Assembly (NCBI GenBank): GCA_018901675.1
Contig: JAHIEH010000049.1
Coordinates: 1-11,333, forward strand
Length of the DNA stretch: 11,333 nt
Source of the DNA: Nanobdellota archaeon
GTDB lineage: Archaea > Nanobdellota > Nanobdellia > Pacearchaeales > GW2011-AR1
Reading direction: 5' to 3'
Part shown: piece by piece, positions 1 through 7,081 of the stretch
How the letters are laid out: every line of letters begins with the position of its first letter
Position numbering within the stretch: position 1 is the stretch's first letter
Translations under genes and position numbers: made by a program
The notes under the pieces: model-generated
Databases searched by the model: none
The model's input: only the letters and a program-made list of their open reading frames with translations
What the model was told of the DNA's origin: nothing

Positions 1-2048
1 TATTTCTCCACCCTTGTAACCCCGCCATCTTTCTTAAACCTTATGATGTTTTCAACAAAACTTTCTATTTTTGCCTCATGGCTTACAAGGATTAACTGCT
101 TTACATTCAACTGCTGGAGAACATCCCTCATCTTATCTAACTGCTGTTCACTAAAGCCATCAGTGGGCTCGTCTAAAATTACCAAATCTTTTGTGTTTAT
201 CTTACTCAGGAAGGAATTTATCACCTGATTTAAAGCGAGCCGATAAGCCAAGGCAACTGCGGTTCTTTCACCTCCTGAAAGGTATTCATATTCAATTTCA
301 TAATCCTGCTGTTCAATTATTGGCGTGAAATTATTATCCAGCTTTACATTAAAGGAATCAGAAACAAGCATGCAAAACCATCTGTTGAAAAGCTCTGAGA
401 ACTCTGATTTTAGCTTAATCATCACATTGGTTTCAATAAAAGAAATAAGTGGGAGGAATTTCTTTGAAAGCCAATTCTCAAGCTCAGTAAGATAATTCAT
501 CTGAACTTTAACTTCCTCAAGGTAATTTATTCTTTCCTTTAGTTCATTTATCTGCCTTGAAAAAACATCAATCTCCTTTTTTAATTCCGCGACTTTTATT
601 TCTGCCCCTCTTTCCTCTTTCAAGGCAAGTTCAATCTCTTTCTGTTTGATTTCAAAAATGTTGTCAAATTTTCTCAATTCAAAAACAGATGTTTTAAGCA
701 GCTGTAAATGTTCGTTTAAAAGCTCTATATCTTTCTCAAGAAGGCGATTATTTTTTTCAATATCCTGAAGCCTCTCTCTTTTCTCATCTATCCCGTGGAG
801 CTTTACCCTTAATAATTTTAAGTCGTCTGATTCTCTTTGTTTTGAAGCTATTTGAGAATCAGCAGATTTTATGCCTGCAAGAACTTTTTCTTTTTCCGCT
901 CTAAGAAGTTTAAGCTGATTGTTGTTATCAGCAGTGTTTGAATCAAGCTTGTTTATAACATTGCTTTTGTAAACAGAATCAACATCCTGCAGGCAGGTAG
1001 GGCATATTTCTATGCTGGAGATTTTCTGCCTTGTTTTTTGATTGTCTTCATTTTTTAAAGTGAGAGAAGCTATTGTTGAAGTAATTTTTAAGTTCTGCTC
1101 ATTAAGGGAATCTTTCTCTGTTTTTATCAAATCTATTTGTTTTTGCATCTCACTTATCAAAGACTCTTCAAAGTGCAACTTTTCCAGCTCAGATATCTGG
1201 TATTTTAGCCCATTTAATGTCTTGATGTTTCCGGCCATAGTTTCTCTTTTATTCATAATCATTATATTAGTTTTCTCAACTTCATTTTCAAGCTCTTTCT
1301 TCTCCTTTATTTTATTTGCTATCTCCTGTTGCTCTTCCAAGACTTTTTTTCTTATTTCTGTTTTGAGAAAAAGCTCTTTTTCTATTGAAAAGAGGTTAGA
1401 ATTTTTTGTTTCAGTTTCCTCTTCTTTTTCTATGAGACGGGTTTTATCTTCTTCAAGGCTTTCTATAACCCCCTCTTTCCTTCTTTTTTCTTCTCTTATC
1501 TTTGATGCAATAATAGAAGCATTTTCAATTATTCTTTTGTATTTGTCTACCCCAAAAACATGCCTTAATGTGTTTAGTCTCGTTTCCACATCCTGAAGGA
1601 GAATTTGTTTCATTTCTTCCTGAGGAGTATAGACTGTAAAGCGGTATAATAGATTTTGTTTTTTCGCAAACTCTTCCGGATAACTTAAAAGTTCTAGAAC
1701 CAGATTTTTCAGCTCAGTAACTGCCGGCTCTTTCTTTTCCCCATCTATAGTTATTGAACAATAATCCTGCGTTATGGACTTTTTTCGTTTTAATACTCTT
1801 TCTAATATAATCTCCTTCCCATTTACCTCAAACTGCAATTTTACAAAACCTTCATTTTCCCCGCTTCTAAGGAGGGAGATTCCTTTCTGTCCTGGCTGCA
1901 ATCCGAATAAAGCAAATTCTATTCCTAAAAGAATGGAAGTTTTTCCTGAACCAATATCGCCGGATAATAAAACAGAACCTTCTGGAAACTCGACGCTTAC
2001 TTCTTTATAGCTTCGTATGTTGTTTAAAGTGATTTTTTTTAGCAGCAT
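1..2048 (-). CDS. rad50: Rad50 DNA repair ATPase (3' end at window edge)
   Basis: Rad50 is the ABC-type ATPase that partners Mre11 in processing double-strand breaks. The frame is open from the ATG at 2048 for 682 codons to the edge; I read it through and found no stop. The last two bases are TA, so the stop may be the very next codon. Visible parts: Walker A GDIGSGKT at about residues 30-37; long charged, heptad-like arms; a zinc hook CPTC at 349-352; ABC signature LSGGE at 590-594; Walker B LVILDE ending at D626-E627, followed by the D-loop-like PTDGFSEQQ; and the H-loop histidine in ILVSHE at about 657. The hook sits near the middle, as expected for two antiparallel arms. At about 682 residues it is shorter than the roughly 880 of Pyrococcus Rad50, so the coiled coils appear reduced. 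It starts one base after the mre11 stop with no Shine-Dalgarno, which suggests translational coupling. Confidence 0.96.
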   Translation of the reverse strand, partial: MLLKKITLNNIRSYKEVSVEFPEGSVLLSGDIGSGKTSILLGIEFALFGLQPGQKGISLLRSGENEGFVKLQFEVNGKEIILERVLKRKKSITQDYCSITIDGEKKEPAVTELKNLVLELLSYPEEFAKKQNLLYRFTVYTPQEEMKQILLQDVETRLNTLRHVFGVDKYKRIIENASIIASKIREEKRRKEGVIESLEEDKTRLIEKEEETETKNSNLFSIEKELFLKTEIRKKVLEEQQEIANKIKEKKELENEVEKTNIMIMNKRETMAGNIKTLNGLKYQISELEKLHFEESLISEMQKQIDLIKTEKDSLNEQNLKITSTIASLTLKNEDNQKTRQKISSIEICPTCLQDVDSVYKSNVINKLDSNTADNNNQLKLLRAEKEKVLAGIKSADSQIASKQRESDDLKLLRVKLHGIDEKRERLQDIEKNNRLLEKDIELLNEHLQLLKTSVFELRKFDNIFEIKQKEIELALKEERGAEIKVAELKKEIDVFSRQINELKERINYLEEVKVQMNYLTELENWLSKKFLPLISFIETNVMIKLKSEFSELFNRWFCMLVSDSFNVKLDNNFTPIIEQQDYEIEYEYLSGGERTAVALAYRLALNQVINSFLSKINTKDLVILDEPTDGFSEQQLDKMRDVLQQLNVKQLILVSHEAKIESFVENIIRFKKDGGVTRVEK

Positions 2049-2049
2049 T

Positions 2050-3210
2050 TTAAAATTTTAAAACCCTTTTTGTTTCATCAATAAGCCGGTTCTCAAATAT
2101 GGCTATTTTTTCATCCTCTTGTTTATCCAAGCTGAGAGAGTGTATTAGGGAGGGAATTAACTCATTAAATTTGGATGGATTATCTTCCAAATAAATTTTT
2201 ATTGCCTCTTCTTCTATATTCTCAGTATCCTTTGCCTGAATGTTGAACTCCACCTCTTTTGTTTTTAGTTCATGGGTGTTTTTTAAGTAGAAATACGCTC
2301 CCTTTTGGATTATGATTTCTTCAATCTGTGTAAATTTTATATCTGAGGGGGTGCCATTCTCAAGATTTCCCTTAATTCTAAGAAGGACAATTTTATCTTT
2401 TATATCCCTCTTTTTTATCTCGGAGATTATTTGGTCGGTTGCTGTAAGAGCGCTGTTAACTTTTACATGAATAGATTCCACCTCTTTAATCTTTAAATCA
2501 ATTCTTTTAAGCGACTGAATTTCTTCTGTATCCACTATGTAAAAACTTCCGTATTTCAAATCCTCAAGCTCCTGAAAATTATTTGGAAAAGTTGGCCCAG
2601 GATAAACAAATTTTTCATATTGGAAATCCAGATGCATATGCCCCAGAGCATAATAATCCGCCTGAGGCAAAAGTTCTGTTTCTATTGAATCTACCGGAAT
2701 AGTACCTTTTGCTTTGTCAATTGTTGTATGCAGCATAAGAATATGGAACAATCCGGGGGATTCCTGAAGTCGGATTCTTCTTAAATCATTAATCTCCAAG
2801 CTTGATTTTTTTCCAGGATAGCCATAAATTGCAATATTCTTGTAAATAATGGGATTTAATAAAATTAAATCCCCTTTTTCTTCGAAATTTGTAACATTAA
2901 CACAAAATCCTGCTTTTTCCAAAACATCAAGGAAGGTTTTTCCAGAAACGCTGTAATCATGGCTACCTGCAATTATAAAGCAGGGAATTTTTGAGTCATG
3001 AAGTTTTTTTAATTCTGAAAATGTTTCTTTAAGTATATCTATTGGCGGATAAGCAGAGTCAAAAAGGTCTCCAGAGATAAGAATAAATTCAACTTTCTCC
3101 TTTATGCAGGTTTCTATTGCCTTTTTGAAGCTTTGCAGGTTTAATTCCTGAAGCTCTGGCTGTTTCCAGCCGCCAAGGTGACAATCAGATATATGCGAGA
3201 ATTTAACCAT
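2050..3210 (-). CDS. mre11: Mre11 double-strand-break nuclease
   Basis: Mre11 is the Mn-dependent nuclease of the Mre11-Rad50 complex. Read from the ATG at 3210 it has 386 residues and begins MVKFSHISDCHLGG, matching the family start. Phosphoesterase motifs: D9 and H11 (SDCH), D48 (ISGDLFD), GSHD at 82-85, H161 (LMLHTT), and H191/H193 (ALGHMH). In Pyrococcus Mre11 the third motif is GNHD and its Asn is a metal ligand; here it is Ser. The C-terminal part (about 250-386) is the less conserved capping and Rad50-binding region. The same frame is open to an upstream ATG at 3315, giving 35 extra residues that do not look like Mre11. I prefer 3210 by homology, but the only clear TATA-like box (3347-3355) lies just above 3315, so a longer protein or a leader of about 110 bases is possible. 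The stop TAA is one base from the rad50 ATG. Confidence 0.95.
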   Translation of the reverse strand: MVKFSHISDCHLGGWKQPELQELNLQSFKKAIETCIKEKVEFILISGDLFDSAYPPIDILKETFSELKKLHDSKIPCFIIAGSHDYSVSGKTFLDVLEKAGFCVNVTNFEEKGDLILLNPIIYKNIAIYGYPGKKSSLEINDLRRIRLQESPGLFHILMLHTTIDKAKGTIPVDSIETELLPQADYYALGHMHLDFQYEKFVYPGPTFPNNFQELEDLKYGSFYIVDTEEIQSLKRIDLKIKEVESIHVKVNSALTATDQIISEIKKRDIKDKIVLLRIKGNLENGTPSDIKFTQIEEIIIQKGAYFYLKNTHELKTKEVEFNIQAKDTENIEEEAIKIYLEDNPSKFNELIPSLIHSLSLDKQEDEKIAIFENRLIDETKRVLKF

Positions 3211-3315
3211 AGTCCCGCTTAATTCTCGCACATCCATTTTTTGCAAAATGTATGTGGGCAAATTTAACCATGTTGTATGTGAACTAATTTTACCATTGTT
3301 GCTCCAAGTTTTCAT
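3211..3315 (-). other. Leader or N-terminal extension of mre11 with degenerate copies of the gene start
   Basis: This stretch is in frame with mre11 (ATG at 3315, 35 codons), but its translation is unlike the Mre11 family. In other frames it holds two near-copies of the mre11 start. An ATG at 3296 reads MVKLVHI and stops after 10 codons; an ATG at 3271 reads MVKFAHI and stops after 22 codons; the gene itself at 3210 reads MVKFSHI. By hand, the first two DNA copies match at about 19 of 23 bases. Whether it is translated or is untranslated leader cannot be told from sequence alone. Confidence 0.5.
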
Positions 3316-3346
3316 AGATTTTAGTTAAATACAAAAGAACATGAAA

Positions 3347-3355
3347 GATATATAA
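3347..3355. promoter_or_regulatory. Divergent TATA-like element
   Basis: GATATATAA reads as TTATATATC on the minus strand, so it could position transcription either way. Leftward, a start about 25 bases away falls near 3325, just above the ATG at 3315 and about 115 bases above the preferred mre11 start at 3210. Rightward it would start an RNA near 3377 that covers the inverted repeats at 3386-3482. No mapped start site is available. Confidence 0.45.
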
Positions 3356-3376
3356 GATTAGTGGTTATGAAAGGCA

Positions 3377-3483
3377 ACAATAAATCAAACCATCAAAAAA
3401 CCTTTGTGGTTTGTTTTGGTTTTTAGATTCCCAAAAATCCACAAAACAGAAACAACCACAACATTTATGTTGTGGATTTTTTA
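3377..3483 (+). ncRNA. Candidate short RNA with alternative hairpins and a T-run
   Basis: No protein family is recognisable here. A TATA-like box lies about 25 bases upstream of the proposed start. Three perfect inverted pairs are visible: CAAACCA 3386-3392 with TGGTTTG 3407-3413; AAAAATCCACAA 3433-3444 with its complement at 3470-3481; and CCACAAC 3456-3462 with GTTGTGG 3469-3475. The last two share the same right arm, so only one can form at a time. The run of Ts at 3477-3482 could end transcription. A 19-codon ORF (3367-3426) overlaps but looks like chance. The region could equally be a protein-binding site or simple AT-rich spacer; the RNA call is inference. Confidence 0.3.
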
Positions 3484-3495
3484 GGATTAATAAAC

Positions 3496-3504
3496 TTTAA
3501 ATAT
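3496..3504 (+). promoter_or_regulatory. TATA-like box of the oxidoreductase operon
   Basis: TTTAAATAT is centred about 30 bases before the ATG at 3530. This spacing predicts a very short or absent leader, and no Shine-Dalgarno precedes this first gene. The two downstream genes of the operon do have strong Shine-Dalgarno sites. Confidence 0.5.
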
Positions 3505-3529
3505 CCCCTCAATTTTAAAGCAGTATAAA

Positions 3530-5023
3530 ATGAGGATAAACATTCTTTTTGGCGGCAAAGCAGGGCAGGGACCGAACATATTGACACATATAACAGCAGA
3601 AGCGCTGGTTAAGAAAGGATATTATGTTTTTTATTCAAGAGATTACCAATCCTTGATAAGAGGCGGGCATAATTTTAATGTCCTGACTTTTTCTGATGAA
3701 GAAGTTTACAGCAATGATTCTCAATTAGATATTCTTATCGAACTTGATGAAGGAACTGAAAAAATTCATAAAAAAGAAATGAAGAAAGAGTGCATAATCA
3801 TGAATGGCAAGCATGAAAATATGTATTTTGCAGGCAGATTGTTTAAGCTTCTGGGAATTAGTTTTAATGAGCTGGAAAACGAGTTGAGAAAACTTGGAAA
3901 AAAAGTTGAGGAAAATCTGCGAAATGCAAAGCAGGGATATGATGAAGAAAAAAGAAAATTGAAACTTCCAGAAATCAGAAAATCCGTGAAAAAAGAGTTT
4001 ATGAATGGCTCGCAGGCAATTTCTGAAGGCGCAATAAAATCAGGTTTGGATATTTATTATGCTTACCCTATGACTCCCGCAACTTCAGTTTTAACAGAGT
4101 TAGCACAAAAACAAATAAAGAATAATTTTTTAACATTGGAGTTGGAAAATGAAATTGCGGTTATTAATGCTGCAATTGGGAGTGCGATCACCGGAGTAAA
4201 AGCAATGGTTGGAACTTCAGGAGGAGGCTTTGATTTAATGACCGAAGGTTTAAGCTTGACTGGAATTGCTGAAGTGCCTTTGGTTTTATATTTGGCTCAA
4301 AGGCCAGGGCCTGCAACAGGAGTTGCAACTTACACAGGACAGGGAGACTTGAACATAGCAAGGCATGGAGGACATGGGGAGTTTGTAAGAATAGTCTTAG
4401 CACCAGGAAACCCAAAAGAATGCCAAGAATTAGTGAGCCAGTGTTTTTATTTCTCGCAAAAATACAAAATACCGGCAATAATTTTAAGCGACAAGCATTT
4501 AGCAGAAAGCTTTTACACACTAAACAGCGAGGCGAAAATAACAAAATCAGAAAAATTAACATCTCTTGGAAGATACAACAGTTATGAAAAAGACGAGCAA
4601 GGAAATGCAACTGAAAATGCAGAAATTATTGAAAAAAACATAAAAGCAAGGCTGAAAAAGAAACAGGAAATTGAAAAAGAAGCGGAAAAGTTTTCTATGT
4701 TTGAAGTTTATGGAAAACAAAACAGCAAAAATTTAATCATAAGCTATGGAAGCACAAAGGGGGCAATATTGGATGCAATAAAAAATCTTGATTGTGCTTT
4801 TGTGCAAATAAAATATATTGAGCCATTTCCAAAGCAAATTGAAAATATTCTGAAAGGAAAAAATGTAATTCTTGTTGAAAACAATGCAACTGGGATGTTG
4901 GGGGATGTTATCAGGGAAAAAACAGGATTTTTAATTGAAGATAAAAATAAAATCCTCAAGTTCAACGGCAGGCCTTTTTTAGGGGATGAATTGAGAGGGG
5001 AGATTGAGAGGAGGGAAAGATGA
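3530..5023 (+). CDS. 2-oxoacid:ferredoxin oxidoreductase, fused gamma-alpha subunit
   Basis: This is the larger subunit of an enzyme that oxidatively decarboxylates 2-oxoacids to acyl-CoA and CO2, passing electrons to ferredoxin (or running in reverse). The 497 residues hold a gamma domain first (GGKAGQG at 8-14, RGGHN at 44-48, end of the domain near 125), a charged linker (about 125-155), then the alpha domain. The alpha domain carries YPMTPAT at 179-185 (family YPITPST) and the stretch 231-273 ending GVATYTGQGD. Residues about 375-497 form the second alpha domain, beginning near NLIISYGS. The gamma-alpha fusion is known from Sulfolobus-type two-subunit enzymes. The gamma part looks about 50 residues shorter than usual between the GGH motif and the final helix. 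Substrate (pyruvate, 2-oxoglutarate or broader) cannot be assigned. It overlaps the next gene by 4 bases (ATGA). Confidence 0.92.
   Translation: MRINILFGGKAGQGPNILTHITAEALVKKGYYVFYSRDYQSLIRGGHNFNVLTFSDEEVYSNDSQLDILIELDEGTEKIHKKEMKKECIIMNGKHENMYFAGRLFKLLGISFNELENELRKLGKKVEENLRNAKQGYDEEKRKLKLPEIRKSVKKEFMNGSQAISEGAIKSGLDIYYAYPMTPATSVLTELAQKQIKNNFLTLELENEIAVINAAIGSAITGVKAMVGTSGGGFDLMTEGLSLTGIAEVPLVLYLAQRPGPATGVATYTGQGDLNIARHGGHGEFVRIVLAPGNPKECQELVSQCFYFSQKYKIPAIILSDKHLAESFYTLNSEAKITKSEKLTSLGRYNSYEKDEQGNATENAEIIEKNIKARLKKKQEIEKEAEKFSMFEVYGKQNSKNLIISYGSTKGAILDAIKNLDCAFVQIKYIEPFPKQIENILKGKNVILVENNATGMLGDVIREKTGFLIEDKNKILKFNGRPFLGDELRGEIERRER
5009..5015 (+). promoter_or_regulatory. Shine-Dalgarno site of the methyltransferase gene
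   Basis: AGGAGGG lies inside the end of the gamma-alpha gene, four bases before the ATG at 5020. It supports that start rather than the in-frame ATG at 5041, and shows that the internal genes of this operon use ribosome-binding sites. Confidence 0.7.
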
Positions 5024-5853
5024 AAAATAAAGAGGCCTTAATGAAAAAAGTTTACAGTGAATATGCTCCAAATGAATGGAAAAGGTTGAAGAGAGATGCG
5101 TTCCATAGACTGGAATGGGATACCACAATGATTTTTCTAAAAAGATATCTTCCAAAAAAAGGTTTAGTTTTAGATGCTGGTGGTGGGCCTGGGAGGTATA
5201 CTATTGAATTGGCAAAAAAAGGTTATGATGTTATTTTATTAGATTTAGCTCCAGGAAATTTGGAATTAGCTAAAAGAAAGATAAAAAAAGAGAGAATAGA
5301 AAGAAGAGTAAAAGAAATTGTTGAAGGATCAATAACTAATTTGTCTATGTTCAAAGATAATTCTTTTGATGCAGTTTTGTGCATTGGAGGGCCCCTATCT
5401 CACATCTCCATAGAGAAAGAAAGGAAAAAAGTTATTAATGAATTGGCAAGAGTTGCTAAAAAAAATGCTCCCATATTCATTTCAGTTATGGGGAAATATG
5501 GAGTTATGTTAAATGCTCTTAAAAGATGGCCTGGTGAAGTTGAGATGGATAAACATTTCAAAGAGTTGTGGAAATATGGAGAGGATAATCTGTGGTTAGG
5601 AGGAAAAGGATATTGCCACTTTTTTACCATTGAAGAATTAGAAAAGTTAGTTAAGGATGAATTGAAAATCATTGAAACTGTTGGATTAGAAGGATTGGCA
5701 TCAGTTAATCAAGAAGAGCTTAGTAAAATATCCAAATCAAAGAAATTCCCAAAAGCATATAAAAATTGGTTAGATTCTCATTATCATCTATGTACTCAAA
5801 GAACTATCGCTAACTTAAGCAATCATTTTTTAATAATCGGGAGGAAAAAATGA
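5020..5853 (+). CDS. Class I SAM-dependent methyltransferase inside the oxidoreductase operon
   Basis: The 277-residue protein has a standard Rossmann-fold methyltransferase core. Motif I is LVLDAGGGPGRYT at 49-61, the acidic residue that binds the SAM ribose is D75 in LLDLAPGN, and FDAVLCIGGPLSHI at about 116-129 is the motif IV region. The N-terminal 45 residues (VYSEYAPNEWKRL and onward) and the C-terminal 100 residues, with an aromatic-rich region near 185-205, are probably the substrate-recognition parts; I cannot name a substrate. There is no signal peptide or membrane segment. The start at 5020 has a strong Shine-Dalgarno, overlaps the upstream gene by ATGA, and the end overlaps the beta-subunit gene by another ATGA, so all three are translated as a unit. 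A methyltransferase between the two subunits is not part of the usual enzyme. Possible roles include modifying a subunit, a cofactor or a small metabolite, or simple insertion of an unrelated gene. Confidence 0.88.
   Translation: MKNKEALMKKVYSEYAPNEWKRLKRDAFHRLEWDTTMIFLKRYLPKKGLVLDAGGGPGRYTIELAKKGYDVILLDLAPGNLELAKRKIKKERIERRVKEIVEGSITNLSMFKDNSFDAVLCIGGPLSHISIEKERKKVINELARVAKKNAPIFISVMGKYGVMLNALKRWPGEVEMDKHFKELWKYGEDNLWLGGKGYCHFFTIEELEKLVKDELKIIETVGLEGLASVNQEELSKISKSKKFPKAYKNWLDSHYHLCTQRTIANLSNHFLIIGRKK
5839..5844 (+). promoter_or_regulatory. Shine-Dalgarno site of the beta-subunit gene
   Basis: GGGAGG lies five bases before the ATG at 5850, inside the last codons of the methyltransferase gene. 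It fixes the beta-subunit start and supports co-translation of the operon. Confidence 0.7.
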
Positions 5854-6698
5854 CCCCCCCAATTAACCTTTCCACATCTGCAATCCCCACATGGTGCCCG
5901 GGATGCCCTAACTTTATGGTACTGGCAGGTGTGAAAAAAGCAATTATGGAAGAATTGCAGAAAGGCAAGAAAAAAGAAGACATTGTAATTGTTACAGGAA
6001 TAGGATGCCATGCTAAAATATTTGATTATATTAATTTAAACGGAATTAATACTCTGCATGGGAGAGTTCTGCCAACATGTCTAGGGATTAAAATTGGAAA
6101 TCCTAATTTAACTGTTCTTGGCTTCAGCGGGGATGGAGATGCTTATGCAGAAGGAATGGAGCATTTAATTCACATGGCAAGATATAATTCTGATATAAAA
6201 TATTTTGTTCATGATAACCGAGTTTTTGCCTTGACAGTAGGACAGCCAACTCCAACAACTGAAATCGGATATAAAGACAAGACAACACCAGAAGGAACAA
6301 AAATTGCCCCTATAAATCCTCTGAGAATCATGTTGGCAAGCGGAGCAAGTTTTGTTGCAAGAGTTTATGCAGATGTTTCACAAGTAGAAAATGTGATGAA
6401 AGAAGCGCTAAAACATAAAGGATTTGCATTTATAGAAATTTTAGAGCCATGCCTGATTTTCCATCCTGACGGCATAAAAGAAAAAATTTATTCTCTTGAA
6501 AAAGTCGGACATAATAAATCTAGTTTTGATGATGCTTGGAAAAAGGCAGGAGAATTTGATTATTCTGCAATTAATGATAAGACAAAAATTCCGACAGGGA
6601 TTTTTTACCAAGCCCAAAAACCGGTTTTTGAAGAGCAGTTTCCACAGCTTATGGAATTGAAAAAAAAGAAGATTGGCTGGAAAGATGTTGAAAGGTGA
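5850..6698 (+). CDS. 2-oxoacid:ferredoxin oxidoreductase, beta subunit
   Basis: This is the thiamine-diphosphate- and [4Fe-4S]-binding subunit that pairs with the gamma-alpha protein at 3530-5023. It has 282 residues. All four cluster cysteines expected for the family are visible: C16 and C19 (WCPGC), C53 (GIGCHAK) and C201 (EPCLIF). The thiamine-diphosphate/Mg motif is GDGDAYAEG at 94-102 with N123 (HDNRVFALT), and GQPTPTT at 131-137 matches the family GQ(x)SPTT segment. The C-terminal tail (about 230-282) with FDDAWKKAGEFDY is typical of archaeal beta subunits. No separate ferredoxin-like delta subunit is seen in this window, consistent with a two-subunit enzyme that uses free ferredoxin. 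The gene overlaps the methyltransferase by 4 bases and is the last in its operon. Confidence 0.94.
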   Translation: MTPPINLSTSAIPTWCPGCPNFMVLAGVKKAIMEELQKGKKKEDIVIVTGIGCHAKIFDYINLNGINTLHGRVLPTCLGIKIGNPNLTVLGFSGDGDAYAEGMEHLIHMARYNSDIKYFVHDNRVFALTVGQPTPTTEIGYKDKTTPEGTKIAPINPLRIMLASGASFVARVYADVSQVENVMKEALKHKGFAFIEILEPCLIFHPDGIKEKIYSLEKVGHNKSSFDDAWKKAGEFDYSAINDKTKIPTGIFYQAQKPVFEEQFPQLMELKKKKIGWKDVER

Positions 6699-6781
6699 AG
6701 TCCGATGCCTCAATGAAAGATTTAACCTTAAATTAAACTCTGCAAAAATAAGTGATTAAGCACTTCTGGAAAATCAAAAGA

Positions 6782-6790
6782 TTTATAAAC
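6782..6790 (+). promoter_or_regulatory. TATA-like box of the toxin-antitoxin operon
   Basis: TTTATAAAC is centred about 26 bases before the ATG at 6812, giving an essentially leaderless transcript. The same nonamer precedes the gene at 10981 at nearly the same distance. Its last two bases touch the first CTATAG repeat. Confidence 0.6.
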
Positions 6791-6815
6791 TATAGATAAC
6801 TATAGTAACCTATGG
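6790..6815 (+). promoter_or_regulatory. Probable autoregulatory operator: three CTATAG-like repeats with 10-bp phasing
   Basis: CTATAG at 6790-6795, CTATAG at 6800-6805 and CTATGG at 6810-6815 repeat with an exact 10-base period. The third copy contains the start codon. CTATAG is its own reverse complement. Helically phased short palindromes between TATA box and start codon are what a ribbon-helix-helix antitoxin would be expected to bind when repressing its own operon. The operator role is inference; the repeats are directly visible. Confidence 0.6.
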
Positions 6816-7081
6816 TAACAACAATACAAATTGATGAAAAAGTAAAAGAAAAATTAGATAAACTAAAAGTTCACTATAGAGAATCTTATAATGACCTAAT
6901 AATTAGAATATTAAGCTCTTGTTCTCCCCAAAATGTTAGTAGAGACGCTTTAATAGAGACTATTGAAATCTTGTCAGATCCCGAAACTATGAGAGATATT
7001 GCTGAAGCTTTAGAAGAGTATGAACAAGGAAAAGGCATAGAATTCTCTAAACTTAGAAACGAGCTTAATTTAAATGTTTAA
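6812..7081 (+). CDS. Antitoxin of a type II toxin-antitoxin system, ribbon-helix-helix-like
   Basis: This small protein of 89 residues has an N-terminal TTIQIDEKVKEKLDKLK strand-helix and a second helix near 24-34, as in the short archaeal VapB-like and ribbon-helix-helix antitoxins. The acidic C-terminal half (ALEEYEQGKGIEFSKL near 65-82) is probably the toxin-binding tail. The operon arrangement is typical: antitoxin first, then a toxin whose start overlaps the antitoxin end by 8 bases. The promoter carries phased CTATAG repeats that could be its own binding sites. The exact antitoxin family is not certain. Confidence 0.8.
   Translation: MVTTIQIDEKVKEKLDKLKVHYRESYNDLIIRILSSCSPQNVSRDALIETIEILSDPETMRDIAEALEEYEQGKGIEFSKLRNELNLNV

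Noticed and set aside
1042..1596. A long plus-strand frame of 184 codons rich in Ser, Phe and Ile.
   Set aside because: It is the reverse-strand shadow of the Rad50 coiled-coil coding sequence, whose Lys/Glu codons give Ser/Phe-rich frames.
3367..3426. A 19-codon ORF starting MKGNNKSNHQKTF in the intergenic region.
   Set aside because: No Shine-Dalgarno, no recognisable family, and it overlaps inverted repeats that explain its composition.
4188..4610. Minus-strand frame of 140 codons inside the gamma-alpha gene.
   Set aside because: It lies opposite clearly conserved alpha-subunit coding sequence and has no family features of its own.
6750..6765. Small hairpin AAGTG/CACTT after the beta-subunit gene as a terminator.
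   Set aside because: Only 5 pairs and no T-run; too weak to call.
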